A stretch of DNA of 64,000 bases from Pomphorhynchus laevis (lineage: Eukaryota > Acanthocephala > Palaeacanthocephala > Echinorhynchida > Pomphorhynchidae), in NCBI GenBank assembly GCA_012934845.2, contig WNNJ02001092.1, positions 1 through 64,000 of the forward strand. Reading direction: 5' to 3'. Position numbers and translations under genes: made by a program. The notes beneath the pieces were generated by a model. It did not search any database and was not told where the DNA came from. It saw only the letters and a program-made list of their open reading frames with translations. This document shows positions 24,975 through 35,204 of this stretch, piece by piece (the stretch's first letter is position 1; each line of letters opens with the position of its first letter).

Positions 24975-25235
24975 AGCAGTACGCTACATTTCAGTATTGG
25001 TCGACCTCATCAGATACTTATCCAATACCTACGTTTCACGCTTCAATCATTTTAATGTTGACTAACCACCATTCGACTCGTCTGCCTTATTGAAATTCAG
25101 AGTAAGAAATCATTTCTAATTTCAAATTAAGTCAGCGTTAGCAGGGGAAGGTTTTACCTCCAATTTGGATATCTACCTATTTTTGGGTTAATTGCAAAAA
25201 TAGTCATTAGTCATCTATATTTTGTTTCGTAATTT
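24975..25235 (-). mobile_element. Inverted copy of the satellite-flank repeat
   Basis: The reverse complement of this stretch aligns with 15853-16140: AACAAAATATAGATGACTAA, CAAATTGGAGGTAAAACC, AATTAGAAATGATTTC, GTCAACATT, GAAACGTAGGTATTGG and AATACTGAAATG occur in the same order with similar spacing. No satellite units follow it, so it is either a truncated copy or a version without the array. Confidence 0.65.
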
Positions 25236-25634
25236 TAAGTTTATATACCTCTACAGTCATTGTTACCATACAATAATTATTTTAAATTAAAATAAATAAA
25301 TGTTTTAATAAAATATATAATAATAAAAAAGTTCAGATAAAAAAGGTTTTGAAATGCCATATCATTAGTGATAAACATCATACAGATAAATATGCTAGCC
25401 CAGCAAACACTAACTCGACGCATTACGATTAAGCCATTCAGGATCTACTACGCGCCTGATGGCCCAATCGTGGTGCACAATAACAGGAAGTTGTAATAAA
25501 AGGAGTTTGAGAAATTTTGGTCTTTGTTCCAGGAAATGTGATATTGGAAAAAAGAAAGTCTTGAGATAACACAGGTGCATCATATTTAAATTTACAAATT
25601 GTATAATTTTACATTCATATTGACATCACAGCTA

Positions 25635-25875
25635 GGTATTTACAAATATATTGGTATTTTAAAACTCTTATGAGTTTTAATATTTTAAAATATATTGGTA
25701 TTTTAAAACTCTTATGGGTTTGCACAATTGGTATTTTAAAACTCTTATGAGTTTTAAAATACCGCTGAGTTCATATGATGTAATTTTGTAATTTTGTAAT
25801 TCAGCTGATTACAAAATTCTTTGTAATCAGCTGAAAACATTCCGCCATATTATGAAAATATGGCGGAATGGAATT
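25635..25875. repeat. Cluster of perfect hairpins
   Basis: Three kinds of inverted repeat lie back to back. Palindromic AAAACTCTTATGAGTTTT recurs from 25660 to 25765; TTCAGCTGATTACAAA at 25800-25815 pairs exactly with 25820-25835 over a 4-nt loop; CATTCCGCCATATT at 25838-25851 pairs exactly with 25857-25870 over a 5-nt loop. There is no coding potential. The stems are unrelated in sequence, so this is not one mobile element. Confidence 0.85.
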
Positions 25876-26279
25876 TAAAATCAAATTTATGGAAATTTAA
25901 AAAATAGGAAGAACATATTTTATTAACATTACAGCGAGATATCTAATTCATGCTAATGACGTTTTTATTTGGTCATTTCTTCTGTAATAAAATCTTATAA
26001 TTTTCAATTTCGATAAATTCCATTAACTTATTATAACCTTATAAACTCGGTCCTGTAATAAAAATGGTTAATCGATGTATACATCCAAGTTAATAAATGT
26101 TTTCCTTTATAAGATCACTATTTTTAAGGGTTAGTAGTTTATTAATTAATTTTTAATTAATTTTCAAATATAAATGCATTCATTATCAGATCTGAAAATG
26201 CAGACCAAGACAGAAATAAAATTTAGTCAAAATTATTTTATATTAATAAATCAATATGATTTAAACATTTAAAATTAAA

Positions 26280-26595
26280 ATGAAAAAATCTAGGTTTCTA
26301 AGTGTCACTTATCTTCTAATGTTACCATTAAGTTATATTTTAGAAAGTTTTAAAGCAAAAAGATGCTACAGATACTCAGTATCGCGTGGGAGAAAATATG
26401 ACTGCACAGAGCTGATAAAATCGTTAGTTAACGAAGGTGTTGATGATTGTAAATGGGTTTGCACAATTACACCGAAATGTCGCGCTTTCCACTATGATTT
26501 ATCAATGAGACTGTGCGATTTGTTTAAGCATTGCAATGCTGATAAATTCCACAAAAATTCAAATGTCAATACATATAAAAAGACTTCTTGTGCAA
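26280..26595 (+). CDS. Secreted PAN/apple-like domain protein, first exon
   Basis: ATG at 26280 is followed by a hydrophobic segment (VTYLLMLPLSYIL) that could be a signal peptide. After it comes a Cys pattern fitting a PAN/apple domain: KRCYRYS, KYDCTEL, DDCKWVCTITPKCRAFHYD (C..C....C..F.Y), LCDLFKHC, then NTYKKTSCA. PAN domains bind proteins or carbohydrates in secreted and surface proteins. A donor-like AA|GTAATT at 26596 follows; beyond it the frame runs into simple AT sequence (Ile/Tyr/Asn only), so the exon probably ends there in phase 1. The next exon may be at 32865, which has the matching phase. Whether the two belong to one gene is an inference. Confidence 0.6.
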
Positions 26596-28457
26596 GTAAT
26601 TATAATTTTGATAAATATAATAAATATGATAAATCAAAATCAACAGAGTATATTTGCATAATATATATTTTCAATATTATATATAATATTATAATAATTT
26701 TATATTATAATATTATAATATATAATATTATAATATATTATATTATTAATATATAATATCTAATATATATGTTCAAGTTTAAATATTTTAAATCAAAATT
26801 AAAATGCAAGTAAAGTTTATCATCACTACTGAAACACCAAAAGGCTATCAGAAATGCTTGAAAACATTTATACCTTGACTATGGATTTTATTCCTCTTGA
26901 AATTTACTATAGACGAAATACTAGATAGTTTACCGTGGAGTCAGAGTATAAGATGCTTTAGAGTATAGTTTAGTATCGAATCAAAATGATAATTAATTAT
27001 TACTATATCAATCTAAACTATATTTAATTACCAGTGATTTCAAAAAATTTCCAAATTAGACAATAAAATTGTACTTCTTATGAATATGTATATAATAAAA
27101 TACGATATGATTTTATAAATAAATTTGAAAAACTGGGAGAATTACATTTGAGTGGCAATGAATTCACTCAATCTTTCCTATTCGTGAAAGATCAAACAAA
27201 ATATATTTTATACCTTCAGCAAAAGTTTGCTTTATAGAGATTTTTGAACAAACCGATTATATTTTATTTTTGTCGTGTAGGATGCCTAATTAAGCTCATT
27301 AATTTATTAATTTAAATTAACAAATTAATTTATTGATTTACTAATTTTGTTTAAATTAATAAACAAATATATACAGCACATATTTTATTATTTAAACGAG
27401 TCTTTATGATTATGATGATACTTTATTATAAAAACCGAAATTTTATTCAGAAGCCAAAGCTATAAGTCAAAGGTTAAAAACGTAAATATTTTATTTTTTT
27501 TAAACATTTTTGTGATAATTTAGTCGATATATTACTCTATATTAAAATAACGATAATAGGAATCTGGTATGAATTAATACGTTATAATGTTTTAATTTTT
27601 GTTTATCCACTAAAGACTCTAACGAAATCCGAAAATGCATAGTAATTGCGATTTTATTTGGAAATAGGTTATTTCCTCTGTAAATACATCAAAACTTGAT
27701 AATTTTCAATTTAAAAAAATGATACTAAAATGTGATTAACGTAATAAAATTTAGTTAATTATAATTGTAGTTTTTAAATTCAAATACATAACTTAAAATA
27801 GATAACAGTAATATATGTAAAATAACTAAATATAAATATGTAATAACATTTATTAATATATAACTTATTTAAGTAATTATTAAGCATAAAGAAATTACGA
27901 AATAGTTATTTATTTTTTATAATGTTTATTTCAGAATATTATTAAAAATAGTCAATAATTGAATTAAATTATAAATTCAAATCAAAATTTATGCCATTTA
28001 GATAAAATACAAAAAATAGCAATGCATTATTTAATAAAACATTGCATTATATATAATATATAATAATAATTTGAAAAAATATTGCTTCACTAAACGTTGC
28101 TATACACATCTAGTAGTTACACAAATCAAATGAATAATTCTAAATATTAATAATGTAATATTTGCTTAATATAAAATAAATTATAAAATTATTTGGAAAA
28201 TTAATATTATTTTGCAAATATAAAATCGATTTAACAAATATGCAAATATAATAGATTACATCTATTTTATATCTTAATAATATTTTATTTTATATTTAGC
28301 AGAAACAGCCTATTTACTTTTAATACAGTAAATATTTAACTCAAAATTGCTTTGAAGAAATAATCCCGAGAACACAATTATAAAGTTATTTCTCTACAAT
28401 GATATTGTTCTAACAAATATGGTTCTTAAAAGATAGCTATATGTGAGAGTTTATCTA
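26596..28457. other. AT-rich non-coding region
   Basis: It begins with a dense run of AT palindromes (26640-26770). No gene or known element was recognised in the remaining 1.7 kb. The right end should include the 3' UTR of the LIM gene, which is transcribed leftward. Confidence 0.55.
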
Positions 28458-28799
28458 TTATTCCTCATCTCCTTGATTGTCTTCCATCATTGCAGCTCCT
28501 GACGGAACGGCATCATGAGGCTTATTGGTCATTGTACTTTCTACATTTCCGAGATGTTCACCAATATCCATACCAAGTACCCCGGCACCAACTCCAAATC
28601 CATATCCTTTCGGTCCGTACTTTCTCATGTAGCAGTGCTTGCAAAATATGTTATTTTCAAAAACGGCCAGTGTAGTAGATTCGAGCATTCGCTTGCAAAG
28701 TCCACATTTGTAGCATGTGGCATGCCATTTTCTTCCTCCAACTGATCGCTCCTCGGCAAAGTAGACTGGTTTATCACAACGTGGGCAAAGTTCGGCCAT
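28458..28799 (-). CDS. Mlp60A: Muscle LIM protein (single LIM domain)
   Basis: A 113-residue protein with one LIM domain and the glycine-rich tail of the CRP/MLP family. Zinc ligands are visible in order: CPRC, WHATC (H and C), KCGLC, FCKHC, and Cys at CYMRK. The diagnostic run RKYGPKGYGFG and GAGVLGMD follows, as in insect Mlp60A and nematode MLP-1. These proteins act at muscle Z-discs and in myogenic nuclei by bridging actinin and other partners. An acidic tail ending GDEE precedes TAA. ATG is at 28797-28799, and just upstream (transcript sense) AACTTTACAG looks like a 3' splice site three bases before it, so a 5' UTR exon probably lies to the right. The coding part is in one exon. Confidence 0.92.
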   Translation of the reverse strand: MAELCPRCDKPVYFAEERSVGGRKWHATCYKCGLCKRMLESTTLAVFENNIFCKHCYMRKYGPKGYGFGVGAGVLGMDIGEHLGNVESTMTNKPHDAVPSGAAMMEDNQGDEE

Positions 28800-30055
28800 A
28801 TTCTGTAAAGTTCAAGAAATTGAATGTTTTGTAAATTGCTTAGGAGTTTGTTGTTAGACAGAATAGAACATGGAATTTGTACGCTTTTATTCGAGAGATT
28901 ATGGTAACCTTTTACCTGTTTTTAGCTAATTGCTTTGCGCATAATGGCACTCAATAGGTGTGCATGAAAGAGACAGCTACTAATTTGATATAATGTTACT
29001 GATTACGACTCTTAGAAAATACAAAACAAATTTGTTGTCAGCATACAAATTACTAGGATGAGAGGGAAATTACCTATGCATATATCTGGTAATGAATTCT
29101 TAGTCTGTTCTGCTAACTGTAACAACATTTACTGGAACAGTTTAGAAGCATACAAAGCCAAATATCCGTTTGTATACAAAACGGGTCGAATTACAAATAT
29201 ATTCGAATGATCTCTCTGATAGCTTTACACGTATGCTCGACACATGCTCATTAATACATAGGTTGAAGTTTTTGGACCAAAAATATGTTTACTACTAATG
29301 ATGAAGAAAAATCACTATTATTTTATAATAACTAATAACTTTGTAAGTTATTTTCGACACGAATGTGCATCATCTGTTTAACAAGGTATCAGCACAAAAT
29401 ATTTGGAGGCATCTGTTTTATTTTGGATTACATCCAAAATAAAACTATTTATATATCATTTATTCGGTTGGTAAGATTGCTTGATCTTTATCCAGTGCAA
29501 CATCGGTAGCAGGGTTCATTAGCCTGCAAGGAATTTCGCACTTCACCTGGGATCAACGTTTGGAATCTGATTCGACTGCACCATAACTTTTGTCAAAAAC
29601 AACTTGGGATCTTTAAATAAATTGCAAATTATAAACAAAGATTAGCCTGCAAGTGATACCGGTTGCCTTTACTACAAACACGACTCTCGTCTTTTTGCTC
29701 AGTCGCCTCTAAGCAGGCTACATTTTTGTGATGTGGAATATGTACTTGCGTTCTGTTGCCGAGGGTAGTGAAACCATTGTTATGCTGTTCTCTTGCATTT
29801 ACCAAATCTCCTTTAAATAACGAAATTTGTATTTCTATTTCTAATATCCGTTGAATACTTAAAATAACACTACAATTTAAATAACACTTCAGATAACACT
29901 ACAATCTTACTGATAGATAAATTTATTAATTTTTAAGAGTCTCCTGTAAACAGGTCGCTTATAAGTCCAATGAAATAAAAAAGTTAAAAAATGATGTGAC
30001 TGAATTCCACAGCACGTAGCCAACGTTGGAACAATAAAAAAATTCGGATCACATT
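28800..30055. other. Upstream region of the LIM gene
   Basis: About 1.25 kb, less AT-rich than its surroundings between 29460 and 29830. It should include the 5' UTR exon and promoter of the LIM gene, but no core element could be assigned. No protein was recognised. Confidence 0.45.
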
Positions 30056-30560
30056 GCTAGCTTAGCTGCAAGGCCTGGTTTCTCAGTAAAACGGTGCAAA
30101 ACATGAATTTAAAGGTAGTGAGGTTAGTCTGACAACGAAGTTTATTTGGAAATAAAAGGCATAGAAATGAGACAGGAACGCAGGCCAAAATTCGAATGAT
30201 GACGAAGAATGTGTAGCAGGAACTGATTATTTGAGCGAAGTGATCTGGAGGACGAATATATAGCACAGTGCAACTCTAGGTGAAGATACAAAGGGAGATG
30301 ATAATGTACAGGAAAAGAGAGAAAGGCAGAGTAATATACAACTATATTTTGCACATTGAGCAAACGGGGGTTGATAGGTTCATTGGAGATGAGATCAAAT
30401 CGCCGGCGTCGAAGAAGTATGCGGGCTGAAGTGCGAAGAAAGCAAATTATAGCATACATATATGTGATCAAATACAACCACATTGACGGATGTGCAATTT
30501 TACGAAAATCATTAAGTTCCCCAGGACCGTTCTTAATAAAGACTGTACTGAAGTTGTGTA
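30056..30560 (-). mobile_element. LINE (CR1/jockey-like) 3' end fragment
   Basis: The minus-strand reading includes NVQNIVVYY, LPLYLHLELHCAIYSSS and SNNQFLLHILRHHSNFGLRS. The last resembles the extreme C-terminus of CR1/jockey RTs (L..P+HH..FGS+SF.V), which is normally followed by WNSLP; that ending is not preserved here. The region is GC-richer than its surroundings. About 113 codons are open. It lies upstream of the LIM gene. Confidence 0.45.
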
Positions 30561-32864
30561 CATTGGTACAAGTTGGAAAATGACAAGCTCATATCCATAG
30601 GAGAAGCAGAAATTAGTAGAAAAATGTAGGTGTGAGGTCATCACTGATATGCTCTGATCTGATTGGCAGTAAATAGTATTATTTAGGATTTCAGATAATC
30701 ACATCAACTAAGTCAATCGATCACTCTTTAAAGCTATATATTAAATAATTTTTAAAAATTAACATTTCATTTATAAAAATAATTTTTATTCTAAGTTTTT
30801 TAATTTTTAAAATTGACATTTTATCACAGATCGAAAAGCGTTGAAGGTCAGCGAAGTTTCAACAAAATGTACATACAGAATATATCCACGCAGAAGCATG
30901 CAGCCCTCCAAAATATCGAGACAGTAACTATAATTCACTGAGCTACGTTTTATATTTTTATTTACCTGCATCTCATTTACGAAACGGTGTAATTCTCGGG
31001 CAGTTCGGTGTTTAGACCATTGAGGTCTTTAGGAGATAATTATTGTTTGGAGGTTACTCTTAAAACAGTGAAGATTTTCTTGAAGCAAGCATCGGTGAGT
31101 CACAACAAATTGGATAAATCTAAGCTAATTTAATAAACATAGATTGGTTGTTATACTCTGCCCATCAAATTTAGAAAACAATCCGTAATGACATTTATTT
31201 TATATTTTATGAATGTTTCACAATTTTTCGATTGATTATATAAGGAACGTTTTTAAAATCAACTAAAATTGAATATCACGACTCGATTCTATATTATGGA
31301 TTTGATTTCTCACAATCCAAATTTATCGTTTAATTGTATCAAGCGTCGATTCGTTACAACGAAGCTCACATTGTCACCAAGGAGAAACATTCCTAGACTA
31401 TCATCATAAGCAAAAAACATTATAAGCTTAGGTAAACCTTTATGCCATGACGAATATTTGACTGTTATATTACAGGCAGCTATTCAGATTTTATCAAAAC
31501 GTTTTATTTTGTTTGAACTTTATAGATATTTTATGAATTGGACTTTCTATCGGATCTCTCTGAATGGAAAGTTTTGTTTTAAATTTATTTTATTATAATT
31601 TTGAAATTCTTTAATCTGAGTAGGTTTAAGAGCTCATATTGTGTAAGTTGCTTGGATATGTATGGAGTTATTTAATTTAGTGATGTATTGATCATTATAA
31701 TTACATCATAATTTGTAAGTTCTCATGTTTTATTTTTTAATGTTAAAAATATAATGATTAATAACTAAGAAACAAGCTGAAAATACTGGAATTATTAATT
31801 TTGCTAGTTGAAAGGTAATATGGTAAAACCTACTATTTTTGATTGCAGTAAATTCATAGTTTCGTGGAAATAAAAATGTTTAATAAAAAGTGATATTTAA
31901 AAATGATATTTAAAATATTATATTGTGATTTTAGCTTACAAAGAGAACATGTTAAATGTTCTCTTTTTCAAATTATCGATTTTTGACTGTTTCGAAATTT
32001 ATTATTTGTAAATTCTAGAATTATATTCACTAATCGTGCATAGCCACCTTTTAATTCAAATTTTCTTCAGATACGCATTTTATTCCAAAGATATACCTCA
32101 AAAAGTATAAGAATATAAAAATATATAATAAAAATATAAAAATATATAATAAAATATCAAAGGTATAAGAAAGAATACATTTAAAATTGATTTTGTTTTG
32201 TATACGGTTTGTGTTCTTGTTTTGCTTGACCGCAAATTCTTGCTGTTTCGTAATGTTTCGTTCACGAAACTTGTGTGTTTGCCCAATATATTCTGAATTG
32301 TTTTGAATTATATGATATTTGTATCCTTAAAGATTTGTTTGTACGGTAGTGGTGATATGCTAACCTTCAAATGTCCTTTACATATATATGACAAAATAGC
32401 ATTGTACATAATTTGTGAAATTTGAACGTAATTTCATCATGTAGATATCAAATTTCCCGGTCGTGAACTCTGTTTTAGACTCAACAGCATTTGATTATCT
32501 GAGTCCATGACAGATAACGACGTGTTATCTAAATCCAAGATCCATTATCAAAGTCCACGACGTGTTACGTGGAAACACGTAAAGTAAGCTAATATTGATT
32601 GTCGCATTTCAGTTACTCGTGGTTTAGAAAGGTTTTGACGAATCGTTTTTACCTAGATATTTAAATAAAAATTCTATAGGACTAGCGGATATGTACTTTA
32701 GTCAAGATTAAATTTTAAGCTGGCTAGTGTTAGCTCTTTCATTTCAAAAATTCGGAATTAACTTTTAATTATTTTTAATTGTTGGCAAGCATAATGCGAT
32801 GAATTAAATAGCGAGTGTCTAAAACCGAATTTCCGTACTTGGTGAATTATAGTTTCTGTATTAG
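30561..32864. other. Non-coding region
   Basis: No gene was recognised in 2.3 kb. It contains a perfect 11-bp hairpin at 31940-31966, and an AT-rich AAATATATAATAAAA-type repeat at 32105-32155. If the PAN exons belong to one gene, this is part of its intron. Confidence 0.5.
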
Positions 32865-33068
32865 CAATGACATTTATCGGTCAGATTGTCAGTTACGAAT
32901 GGTGCAAGAAAGAATGTGACAGTGTACGAAGATGTGTGGCATTTTCGTTTCACGGAACAAGAGCAATTCATGGGCATTGTGCTCTTGCTTCGATGTTTTC
33001 GCACTTTCAAGATACATCTTTTTACGATACCTATGTTAAACGACGCTGTCTTGTTGATGAAAATATAC
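32865..33068 (+). CDS. PAN/apple-like domain exon
   Basis: The exon reads MTFIGQIVSYEWCKKECDS, then VRRCVAFSF, HGHCALASMFSHF and FYDTYVKRRC, the core of a PAN/apple domain (C...C.....C.AF.F......C.L). The N-terminal Cys of the domain is missing and should come from an upstream exon. The acceptor is TTTCTGTATTAG at 32864 and the donor is GTAAGT at 33069, both good matches. Phase 1 entry (two bases before the codon ATG) fits the phase left by the exon at 26280-26595, but intervening exons may exist. The LIM gene on the opposite strand would then lie within the intron. Confidence 0.55.
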
Positions 33069-34690
33069 GTAAGTTAAACTTTTCTTTTTGCTAATCACAC
33101 ATTTAATGATTTTGCAATGATTTTGTTAGAAGTTTCTACGGAATGTTAATGATTTTGCAATTATGTAAAAAGTAATCGACAATCTCGATTACGAGCAAGC
33201 AAGGCTTCTGACCTTAATGAAACAATGAAGCTTCCGACCTCATTTCATCAAACAAAGAAATATATAAACACAACGAATACTCTCTCATTTATTCTTAAAA
33301 CAAGTTGATTTAGAAATCACTAGAATTACTCATCTATTGTATTTCTGAATATATTCTACTGTATTTCAAAAAAAAATATAGGATAAAGCACGAATTGCTA
33401 TTTAAAAACACAAAATATAATGTAAATAGTAGAAAACTAAAAACGTATTTTATACATTCGATTCTTAAAAGCTTTGAATTGAACTATATCGAAATTAAGT
33501 TTTGATAATTAACTAGTCATTAAGTTAGATTTTATTTAAAAATTTTATTTTTAAAATCATTTAATAAATGCTACGAGTAGAACTAAAATTGATTTAAGCG
33601 ATGAATAAATTAAATACATGTATCACTTTATATATTGTGCCAATATATACGGTTCGTACGATTTAATCCTTCTGTTGATTAATGCAGAAACGTTGTTATT
33701 ACCACTGTTGTAATATGACATTGAATTAAAATTAATAAAAAAGTATATTTTAAAATTGACTCTTTCTCATAAAAGCGCTTGAACATCAGCACAGAACAAA
33801 ATAAAAAACTGGTTTATTTAAATTCGTAAATGCGTTTGCATACATATTCATAAAAATTGTTCCGCAACAATTTAAATTATATAGCATTTTTGTACATAGT
33901 AGCACTTTTATTTTTGCTTTATTGTACAGTTTAAATCAGCAAGCAGATTAAAATTTTTAATCTGGTTAAAAAAATTAAAAATTTAAATTTAAAAATTTAA
34001 ATTTTAATTTAATGAGAATAAGACAGTGACCAAATGAATTTCACTGCATATACATTATTGTTTTTCACACTAAACAAACTAACTTTATAAAAAACTGTGA
34101 AACTGTAAAAATTGGTTTTCAATTATAATAATTTATTTATATAAAAATTGATTTTCAAATACTTTTACAGCTTGCATTTAAAAATCTAAAAACGATAGTA
34201 ATAGCCATCAGAATAGTGTCATTTATATGAAAAATTGCTCTTTTTTTAATTATCTACACTTTATATTTCTTTAATAATTTGATAAGTATTTAAGATACTT
34301 AAATTTACTTAAATACTTTTGATAAGTATTTATACACTCTGTAGTAGAATTATAATTTAATTATAACGATAAAATTTATAATTTATATACTTTTTTTATT
34401 TATTTCATAATAAGAAATAAATAATGTACAATATATGTCACATATGATATATAAAGGGAAAGGTATGAGCCTTTTCCCTTCCAATAGGAAAAAATCCTAC
34501 ATTCAACAAACCAATTTTAATTGCATAAAACAAAATAATTGAACACTATAAAAACAAAATAATAGGTTGTGATCTAATAAACTATTAGTCCAAAAAATAT
34601 ATTTTTTGTCTATACTTCTAATTAAAGTCAATTCATTTTTTTAATACTTACACATATGGTAGGAGGATCATGTTATAGATTGGAACGTTT
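33069..34690. other. AT-rich non-coding region
   Basis: No gene was recognised. It includes a near-perfect hairpin at 34453-34480 (AAGGGAAAGG paired with CCTTTTCCCTT). Downstream exons of the PAN gene are expected somewhere but were not found. Confidence 0.5.
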
Positions 34691-34930
34691 GTAGAAACTT
34701 ATATGAAAATATTAATTTACATGAAAATATTACCTATATTATATTGGAATTTTACTTGTCTATATTTAGACAAGTAAAAGTTGTTCCAATGGGTGGTAAT
34801 AGTAGCCCAATTATAGCTGACTTGTTTTTAAGCTTTATTAAATTAACATTAACTAAAACTACTATTAATTTATATCGTAAAGATGACATATTTAAATTTA
34901 CAAGAAACATATTTTTGCATGAGCATTAAT
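34691..34930 (+). mobile_element. Naiad-type Penelope-like element, small RT fragment
   Basis: The reading QVKVVPMGGNSSPIIADLFL is joined to LTLTKTTINLYRKDDIFKF. In fuller copies (47.7-48.4 kb) these blocks are separated by about 90 residues that include the YIDD motif, so this copy is a deletion derivative. It is followed by ~230 bp of AT-rich sequence before the next copy. Confidence 0.75.
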
Positions 34931-35204
34931 GACCATATTATAAATAACAATTTAAATAATTAAATTATTCTGCATTTAATTTTAATTATTTAATTAAATT
35001 TATTCTGCATTTATTCTGCATTATTTTGCACTGTTTCTCCATGTTTTTCCTTTTAAAACTTTTTAGTGGTTATATAGTTGTTAGCAAAATCTTTATTATT
35101 ATATATTTGCAATTCCAAATAAAATACTGTTTTTATTACATCAAATCAATGATTAATAAAATTTAATAATGTTTTAATAAGATTTTTATAAATAATTTAA
35201 ATTC

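Noticed and set aside
24980-25030. Hammerhead in the satellite-flank repeat (CTGATGAGG...ACTGAAATG)
   Set aside because: Only a 3-bp stem II with a G-U pair can be drawn, the sister copy at 16.1 kb lacks the CTGATGA start, and no cleavage site fits.
28490-28745. Plus-strand open frames over the LIM gene
   Set aside because: The minus strand encodes an unmistakable LIM domain with all zinc ligands; the plus-strand frames are by-products.
32480-32600. Extra PAN exon upstream of 32865 (TCTGTTTTAG acceptor and GTAAGC donor visible)
   Set aside because: All three frames between the two sites contain stops.
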